Origin: Methylobacterium nodulans ORS 2060
GTDB taxonomy: Bacteria; Pseudomonadota; Alphaproteobacteria; Rhizobiales; Beijerinckiaceae
Length of the DNA stretch: 64,000 nucleotides
Assembly (NCBI RefSeq): GCF_000022085.1
Contig: NC_011894.1
Coordinates: 3,375,501 to 3,439,500 of the forward strand
Direction of reading: 5' to 3'
Positions 57,653 through 64,000 of the stretch are shown here, piece after piece. Made by a program: the position numbers and the translations under genes. Positions within the stretch are counted from its first letter, which is position 1, and the number at the start of each line of letters is the position of its first letter. The notes under the pieces are model-generated. The model was not told the DNA's origin and searched no databases. It saw only the letters and a program-made list of their open reading frames with translations.

Positions 57653-57776
57653 AGACTCAAGTTCTCGCGGTCGTCTCGATCCAGCGGATCTACTTTAACG
57701 GCTTTTCCATTCGCCCGCCCTAGGATGATGGCTGCCGGACGGATCACCGATCCGACATGGCGCACGGAGGAGCCGG

Positions 57777-58838
57777 ATGAGCGACCTGTCCAGGGCCGAC
57801 ACGGACCGCAGCCTCGCGGTCGGCCAACGGGCGATCGAGCTGATGAAGGCCTATGGGTCGTCGGCGAGCCCGCGCAGCTATGCTGTCTGGTACACCTACG
57901 TGTCGGGGCATCAGCCTCTGCTCAACGAGGCGGTGAAGCGAATCGCGGCCGAGCACGGCGCGCTGCGCGACGACACGATCGAGGTTCTCTACGACACCTA
58001 TCTCGACAGCCGCCGCCAGGTCGTGGAGACCGAGCGGGCGGGCACCACCCTGCTCTCCGAGATGGAGCAGGTGCTGGAGATGCTGGATGTCGCACTCGGC
58101 TCGACGGCCCGCTACGGGGCCTCGCTCCAGGCCTTCAGCCAAGACATCGTCGCCCCGACGGTCAACCGGGCGCGGCTGCGCGATCTCGTGGCGTCGCTGA
58201 TCGTGGCGACGCGGGACGTCACCGCCGACAACCGCACCCTCGAGGCGCGGATGCGGGAGAGCCGCGAGGAGATCCGGAGCCTGCACGAGATGCTGGAGGC
58301 CGTCCGGGTCGAGTCCCTCACCGATCCGCTCACCGGGATCGGCAACCGCAAGCTGTTCGAGGAGGTGCTGCACAAGGCGGTCGGCGACGCCGTCGCGAAC
58401 CGGCAGTCCATCGCGCTCATCGTTCTCGACATCGACCACTTCAAGCGGTTCAACGACGTCTATGGCCATCTCACCGGAGACCGCGTGCTGCGCCTCGTCG
58501 CGCTGACAATGCGCGAGATGGTCGATTCGCGCGCCACCATCGCCCGCTTCGGCGGCGAGGAGTTCGGGGTCATCGTGCCCTATGGCGGGCGGGACGATGC
58601 GCTCGATCTGGCGGAGCGGATCCGCACGAGCGTGATGGGCCGCGAGCTCGTCAAGCGGTCGAGCGGCGAGTCGCTCGGCCGCGTCACGGTCTCGGTCGGT
58701 GTCGCCGCCTATCGGGCCGGCGACACCGCTGTTTCGCTGATCGAGCGTGCAGATCAGTGCATGTTCGCGGCCAAGCGCTCCGGCCGCAACCGCGTCGTCG
58801 TGGACGAATCCGGACTGGACGTCACGCAGGTCGCCTGA
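57777..58838 (+). CDS. Diguanylate cyclase (GGDEF domain)
   Basis: A 353-residue protein. The N-terminal ~165 residues are helical with a coiled-coil end and probably sense a signal; they resemble the N-terminal part of cytosolic alphaproteobacterial cyclases. The GGDEF domain begins at LTDPLTGIGNRKLFEEVL, binds magnesium through LDIDHFKRFND and has the active A-site GGEEF in RFGGEEFGVIVPYGG. The residues where an RxxD inhibitory site would lie read RATI, so product inhibition by that site is unlikely. GGAGGAGCC precedes the ATG. It makes cyclic di-GMP, which usually controls motility and biofilm. Confidence 0.92.
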   Translation: MSDLSRADTDRSLAVGQRAIELMKAYGSSASPRSYAVWYTYVSGHQPLLNEAVKRIAAEHGALRDDTIEVLYDTYLDSRRQVVETERAGTTLLSEMEQVLEMLDVALGSTARYGASLQAFSQDIVAPTVNRARLRDLVASLIVATRDVTADNRTLEARMRESREEIRSLHEMLEAVRVESLTDPLTGIGNRKLFEEVLHKAVGDAVANRQSIALIVLDIDHFKRFNDVYGHLTGDRVLRLVALTMREMVDSRATIARFGGEEFGVIVPYGGRDDALDLAERIRTSVMGRELVKRSSGESLGRVTVSVGVAAYRAGDTAVSLIERADQCMFAAKRSGRNRVVVDESGLDVTQVA

Positions 58839-58856
58839 CGCGGGAAAGGGTCTGGC

Positions 58857-59237
58857 TCAGGCTCCGGCAGCCTGGAGCGCCTCCGGCTTGGCCGGCGTGA
58901 TCGCCACCGATTCGCCGCAGCCGCAGGCCGAGGTCTGGTTCGGGTTGTTGAACACGAATTGCGACGCGAGCTTCGTCGTCTGGAAGTCCATCTCGGTCCC
59001 GAGCAGGAACAGCACCGCCTTGGGGTCGACGAAGACGCGTACCCCGCGGTCCTCCACCACATCCTCGCCGGGGCGCTGCTCCTCGGCGTATTCCATCGTG
59101 TAGCTCATCCCGGCGCAGCCGCCGTTCTTCACGCCGACACGGACGCCCGCAATGGGGCGATCGGCCTCCGCGATGATGCGCTTGATCCGGTCGGCAGCCG
59201 CCTCGGTCAGCGTCATCACCTTGAAACTCTTTACCAT
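58857..59237 (-). CDS. Iron-sulfur cluster insertion protein, IscA/ErpA family
   Basis: A 126-residue A-type carrier that passes iron-sulfur clusters to target enzymes. The three conserved cysteines are present: Cys41 in NGGCAGM, and Cys105 and Cys107 in TSACGCGESV. Length and the FNNPNQTSACGCG end fit ErpA/IscA. GGAGAG lies six bases before the ATG. Its neighbours are a GGDEF gene and an ABC exporter, not suf or isc genes; in many alphaproteobacteria it lies next to dgt. Exact paralogue (ErpA versus SufA) is not resolved. Confidence 0.92.
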   Translation of the reverse strand: MVKSFKVMTLTEAAADRIKRIIAEADRPIAGVRVGVKNGGCAGMSYTMEYAEEQRPGEDVVEDRGVRVFVDPKAVLFLLGTEMDFQTTKLASQFVFNNPNQTSACGCGESVAITPAKPEALQAAGA

Positions 59238-59355
59238 CCCGATCTCTCCGGCAGCCGGGTTCAAGGCCCGGGCGGTTGAGGGTTCATACGATACACGGGC
59301 AAGATAAGCATCGCCCGGGGCAGGGTCCACTATTGCCGCGCCACGGGGCGCCCAC

Positions 59356-61158
<1,803 letters not shown>

Positions 61159-61186
61159 GTCGTGTGAGCGAATCCGGTTGCTGCGC

Positions 61187-61215
61187 TTGTTTGGCGCCGT
61201 CGGGTGAGGTATAGG
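61187..61215 (+). promoter_or_regulatory. Predicted promoter of rpmE
   Basis: TTGTTT and TATAGG with a 17-base spacer lie between the divergent exporter gene and rpmE, giving a leader of about 75 bases. Predicted from consensus alone. Confidence 0.45.
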
Positions 61216-61297
61216 CCGCCGCTCATCCGATTACGCGCGATCAATGGCCGCGGCCCACAGCGGAGCGTTGGCGGCGGGCCGCTTCGAGGATTACGTC

Positions 61298-61546
61298 ATG
61301 GCGAAGACCACTGCCAAGAAGGCCACCGAGCACCCCGACTACCACTTCATCAAGGTGGTGATGACGGACGGCACGGAATACACGACCCGGTCGACCTGGG
61401 GGAAGGAGGGGGACACCCTCAACCTCGATATCGACCCGACGACCCATCCGGCATGGACCGGCGGCGAGCAGAAGCTGATGGACCGCGGCGGCCGCGTGTC
61501 GCGCTTCAACTCGCGCTTCGGCAACATGACGTTCGGCAAGAAGTGA
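61298..61546 (+). CDS. rpmE: 50S ribosomal protein L31
   Basis: An 82-residue ribosomal protein. [40 protein letters not shown] and [15 protein letters not shown] match alphaproteobacterial L31. The zinc-binding CxxC of the other L31 class is absent (no cysteines), so this is the zinc-independent form. Start ATG 61298 has GAGG eight bases upstream; the longer in-frame start lacks one. A predicted promoter and a strong terminator flank it, indicating a single-gene unit. Confidence 0.95.
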   Translation: MAKTTAKKATEHPDYHFIKVVMTDGTEYTTRSTWGKEGDTLNLDIDPTTHPAWTGGEQKLMDRGGRVSRFNSRFGNMTFGKK

Positions 61547-61586
61547 GGCGGGGGCGCCCCGCGCCCTCCCTTGCCCGCAAGGTCAG

Positions 61587-61613
61587 ACCCCGGCCGCCCG
61601 GTCGGGGTTTTTT
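61587..61613 (+). terminator. Rho-independent terminator of rpmE
   Basis: A nine-bp stem (accccggcc / ggtcggggt, one G-T pair, loop gccc) is followed by a run of six Ts starting at 61608. It lies about 40 bases past the rpmE stop. Confidence 0.85.
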
Positions 61614-61755
61614 CATGGGCCGGGTTTCGCGGGCCGGAGTGGCTCCGGGGGCCGATGGCGCCACAATGTCCCCCGCTTGAACAAGAGGGCGCGGCGCTGC
61701 AGCGTTCGGCTGTGGGCTTGATCGAAAATGGAGGCCCATCCCCGCCCGGACACCG

Positions 61756-62244
61756 TGCATGGAAGCCGCCCCGCTCCTCGATCGATTGAGACCGCGGCAG
61801 GCCCAGGCGAGGATGTCCGCTCCGCCCTTTCTCGGGCGCATGGAGCGACAGCGGAATGCGACCCGGGACCCAGCACAAGACGTCGCGCAGCAACCGCTTG
61901 TTAGCCACGCTGGAGACAACCGGAGCCGCCGCGCGGCAACTCGCCGTGCTGGTTCCCGGATCTCCTTCCGCTGCCGCTGCAGTCGTGCAGGCCCGAACGG
62001 GCCCGGAAAGAGGGAGCGCGAAGGGGCGGAGAACCGTCCGCCTGAACCAAACCGACATCCGCATGCCGACGCCATCCCGTATGGCGAAGCCATTCATCGG
62101 ATGTCGGACGAGATCACCACCGGCGCTGCAGACCCTGGCCGATGAAACCGCCGCTGTCCGAGCGCTCCCACCTGCGGCAGCCAACCCCAGCCCTCAATCA
62201 AACTAATGGTTGCTCGGCATGAGGAGCGGGGCGGCCTCCACGCA
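61756..62244. repeat. 490-bp stretch bounded by imperfect inverted repeats
   Basis: The 24-base ends (right: gaggagcggggcggcctcca then cgca at 62221-62244; left: the complement at 61756-61779) differ at two positions. Just inside or outside each end is ctcaatc. The interior has no open frame with a recognisable product but contains another small palindromic repeat. It may be a decayed mobile element. The remainder of the 61547-62351 gap holds only the rpmE terminator and no gene. Confidence 0.5.
62052..62107. repeat. Short inverted repeat ccgacatccg...cggatgtcgg, copy B
   Basis: Ten-base perfect arms like those at 26365-26402, here separated by 36 bases that contain an inner atcccgtatggcgaagcc tract. 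The right flank (acgagatcaccaccgg) parallels that of the first copy (atgagttcgccaccgg), showing that the element includes at least 15 bases beyond the arm. Confidence 0.55.
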
Positions 62245-62351
62245 GGTCAGTTCCGATTGAGGGCCGTCGGGGTAGCATAGGAGGAAGCGCTCAATCAGCC
62301 GCGGTGTCATCCGTCAGGGTTGGCAAGGCCCGTGGTGAACCCGCAAATGCG

Positions 62352-62885
62352 CTACCGCGCGGTGCGAAACGCGGCGCGCAGGAGGTCGTGCTGGGCGAAG
62401 ACCGGGCTCTCGCGCGGGGCCGGCGTCGGGCGGTCGTCCGAGATCAGGCTGTCGAGATGCCGGATGCGGGCGTGAAGACGCTTCGAGTGCTCGATCAGCG
62501 CCTGCAGGGAGAGCGGAAGCTCGGCCAGCACGACCGCCGAGGTCTCGGGCCCCTCGTTCGCCCCGAGCCTCACCCGGGTCTTCTCCTGCTGCGCCTCGCT
62601 CAAGGAGAGTTCGCCCTCCGACACCGCCCGCTGGACCAGGAGCCAGGAGGCGATCTGCATGAGCCGCGTGGTCAGCCGCATGCTTTCGCTGGCATAGCTC
62701 AAGGCCGCATGGCGGGCGAGCAGGCGGGACTCGTCGCGGCCGGGGCCATCGAGATAGGCGGCGGTCTCCTCGACCAGCGTCATGCCCTCACGAAACAGGG
62801 TCCGGAACGCATCCGAGGCCACGAAGGTCTCGCCGAAATTCACCGTCTCGCGCGGGTCCCGAAACATGACGTCCATCCCGACCAT
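62352..62885 (-). CDS. rcdA: RcdA-like protease adaptor (DUF1465)
   Basis: A 177-residue helical protein. FREGMTLVEETAAYLDGPGR, YASESMRLTTRLMQIASWLL and VQRAVSEGELSLSEAQQEK are the hallmark of DUF1465, whose Caulobacter member RcdA is the adaptor that helps ClpXP degrade the cell-cycle regulator CtrA. AGGAGG lies five bases before ATG 62885. It is upstream of nothing on this strand within 800 bases. A perfect CtrA box lies about 325 bases upstream, and tandem TTAACC/TTAAC half-sites lie at 63005-63015, consistent with feedback control by CtrA. Confidence 0.88.
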   Translation of the reverse strand: MVGMDVMFRDPRETVNFGETFVASDAFRTLFREGMTLVEETAAYLDGPGRDESRLLARHAALSYASESMRLTTRLMQIASWLLVQRAVSEGELSLSEAQQEKTRVRLGANEGPETSAVVLAELPLSLQALIEHSKRLHARIRHLDSLISDDRPTPAPRESPVFAQHDLLRAAFRTAR

Positions 62886-63089
62886 AACCCCTCCTGCGAC
62901 CTGGGCGTCTCGGCGCCGTCCCGTTTCGAAACGTGCGCCCCGTGTTCGAACCCACCGTCGCAACAATAGCGCCGACGGCCGCCCTGCGCCCGGGTAACGG
63001 GACGTTAACCTTAACGCGGAACGCGCGAAACGGTGCGCGGCTCCCGGCCACGATCGGCGTGGCGGAGGCGAAAACCTGGCAGAGGCGGA

Positions 63090-63200
63090 AAAAAGAAAGC
63101 CGCCCCGAGGGGCGGCGGAGAGTCGTACAGGGAGGCATCAAACAGAGTGGACAGAGACCACTCGACATCCAGAAGGCTGGACGCCTGCGGTTATCGTCCG
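63090..63200 (-). ncRNA. Putative structured small RNA or attenuated leader
   Basis: On the minus strand three stems follow each other: cgtccag-ccuu-cuggaug (with one G-U pair that only forms on this strand), gagtgg-7-ccactc, and a GC-rich terminator hairpin gccgccc-loop-gggcggc followed by tttcttttttc at 63090-63099. An upstream ggacg can pair with the cgtcc of the first stem, offering an alternative fold. No open frame fits. It could be a free small RNA or a leader; the next gene on the strand, rcdA, starts about 205 bases beyond the terminator. The 5' end is a guess. Confidence 0.45.
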
Positions 63201-63207
63201 GAAAGCT

Positions 63208-63223
63208 TAAAAAATGGTTAACG
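63208..63223. promoter_or_regulatory. Perfect CtrA box TTAA-N7-TTAAC
   Basis: TTAAaaaatggTTAAC matches the CtrA consensus. It lies just 5' of the putative minus-strand small RNA, in the position of a -35 element, and upstream of rcdA. No strong -10 hexamer was recognised beside it. Confidence 0.6.
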
Positions 63224-63324
63224 CGATGTATGTCCGATCCGGATCCGGCAACCTTCCCGGATGCTTGCGCCGGAAGGCCGCCGAGGGCTCGGCCTGCTCG
63301 CGCCGGTGGCCGGACCCATGAAGA

Positions 63325-63352
63325 AACCCCTCTCCCGGCCGGGAGAGGGGTT
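63325..63352 (-). terminator. Terminator-like palindrome after the small 63.4 kb gene
   Basis: A 28-base perfect palindrome (aacccctctcccgg and its complement). On the minus strand it is followed by tcttc after ggggttt, giving a weak T-tract. The same acccctctcccg/cgggagagggg core forms the centre of the inverted-repeat elements at 26.5 and 54.6 kb, so it may be a repeat recruited as a terminator. Confidence 0.5.
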
Positions 63353-63367
63353 CCTCCGCGTGTCTGA

Positions 63368-63412
<45 letters not shown>

Positions 63413-63420
63413 AGCGCCAC

Positions 63421-63639
63421 TCAGCCGGCCCGCAGCTGCGGCCCGCCTTCCCGCGGCCACAGGGCGGCCCGCGCCTTCGCCGGCGCGTCATTGTAGGGCG
63501 CATTGTAGCAGCGGCGCACCGAAGCCCAGTAGGCGTCCCGCTCCGCGGGCGAGAGCCGGCTCAGGGCCGCGTTGAGAGCGGCCTCCCCGGCCGCTTCGAG
63601 GCTCTTCAGGTCCGAGATGGTCTGTTCGATGGATGACAT
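63421..63639 (-). CDS. Small conserved-type hypothetical protein
   Basis: A 72-residue acidic-then-basic protein (MSSIEQTISDLKSLEAAGEA, then AERDAYWASVRRCYNAPYND). The first half is helical and could form a coiled coil. It has a modest GGATG ahead of the ATG. Its mRNA would end in a CU-repeat followed by a palindrome. It follows the 63.7 kb gene on the same strand, about 95 bases away. No family recognised. Confidence 0.5.
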   Translation of the reverse strand: MSSIEQTISDLKSLEAAGEAALNAALSRLSPAERDAYWASVRRCYNAPYNDAPAKARAALWPREGGPQLRAG

Positions 63640-63734
63640 GCCCGATCACATCCGAGCGTGAAACACTGCCCCGATCATGCCACAGGGCACGCCGCACCGC
63701 ACGCCATTCGCAGGTGCAGCGTGACCGAATCCTG

Positions 63735-64000
63735 TCAGTCCGGCTCTCCCTCCGGGCGGCCGCGGGGCGCCCCGCCGAACAGCCGGTCCTTCATCTCCAG
63801 GATCTTCTGCACGCGGGCCCCCAGGGTGAGGAGCTGGATCAGCCGCTCCGTCTCCAGACGCCGCACGTCCGAGTACCAGCCGGCGAAGAGCTCGAAGAGG
63901 TCGTGCATCTCGCGCAGCCGGCTCTGCGCATGCCGCTCCTCGCCGGTCTGCGGCTCCTGCATGAGGATCTCGCGCAGCAGGGTGAGGGTCGGGTCGACCT
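63735..64000 (-). CDS. Hypothetical protein, 5' end beyond the window
   Basis: The reading frame is open to the window edge and looks coding throughout (DPTLTLLREILMQEPQTGEE upstream of an internal ATG at 63962), so the true start probably lies beyond 64000. The visible ~87 residues are helical, with LFELFAGWYSDVRRLETERL and LLTLGARVQKILEMKDRLFG suggesting amphipathic or coiled-coil structure. No domain recognised. If the ATG at 63962 were the start, the protein would have 75 residues. Confidence 0.5.
   Translation of the reverse strand, partial: VDPTLTLLREILMQEPQTGEERHAQSRLREMHDLFELFAGWYSDVRRLETERLIQLLTLGARVQKILEMKDRLFGGAPRGRPEGEPD

Overview
The window looks like chromosome from a high-GC alphaproteobacterium of the Hyphomicrobiales, most likely Methylobacterium or a close relative. 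The evidence is the strong G/C third-position bias, an HpnL-like membrane protein, the pyrB-pyrC-plsY-dprA block with a Rhizobiales-type degenerate dihydroorotase, an RcdA-type (DUF1465) cell-cycle adaptor, CtrA-like boxes, and mosaic hairpin repeats of the rhizobial/methylobacterial kind. The assignment is inferred from sequence features only. No rRNA, tRNA, CRISPR array, intact insertion sequence or prophage was seen.

Layout. 1-4.5 kb: the end of an iron-sulfur ferredoxin/HpnL-like pair, a secreted sorbosone-dehydrogenase/cytochrome c fusion and an alpha/beta hydrolase. 4.6-12.6 kb: a catabolic island read mostly leftward (enoyl-CoA hydratase, CoA-transferase, solute-binding protein, FAD oxidoreductase, GntR regulator, EthD-like protein), with a second paralogous solute-binding protein divergent across a short promoter region that holds a perfect 12-bp palindrome. 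13.2-19.3 kb: a tightly overlapping rightward operon that joins a periplasmic molybdoenzyme, a cytochrome b and a ModA-like binding protein to two nucleotide-sugar/polyprenyl-type glycosyltransferases, a membrane glycosyltransferase and a SPASM radical-SAM protein. This is the best candidate here for an undescribed system. 19.7-23.6 kb: a secreted TPR protein and two of the three AmmeMemoRadiSam components. 23.8-26.3 kb: a sodium:solute symporter behind a possible leader peptide, and an AraC regulator.

26.8-35.0 kb: a catabolic operon with a three-subunit molybdenum hydroxylase (large subunit fused to a CoxG-like domain), an AMP-forming acyl-CoA synthetase, an enoyl-CoA hydratase and an MFS carrier, probably for uptake, CoA activation and hydroxylation of an aromatic or heterocyclic acid. 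35.1-38.3 kb: small genes, UbiX, a DUF2147 protein and an alcohol dehydrogenase. 39-62 kb: housekeeping genes (parE, topA, pyrB, a pyrC-like gene, plsY, dprA, ruvX, gatCAB, DEAD-box helicase, GGDEF protein, ErpA/IscA, MsbA-like ABC exporter, rpmE). 62.3-64 kb: rcdA, a putative small RNA with a CtrA box at its 5' side, a (GA)20 microsatellite and two small genes, the last truncated by the window edge.

Intergenic DNA is unusually rich in repeats. Two repeat families sit directly against genes and supply start or stop codons: TAGAG...CTCTA composite hairpins at 12.7, 36.6, 41.6 and 48.7 kb, and a cggtttccggttgatc inverted-repeat family at 3.4, 26.4-26.7 and 54.5 kb. Two perfect TTAA-N7-TTAAC CtrA boxes lie at 50.15 and 63.2 kb.
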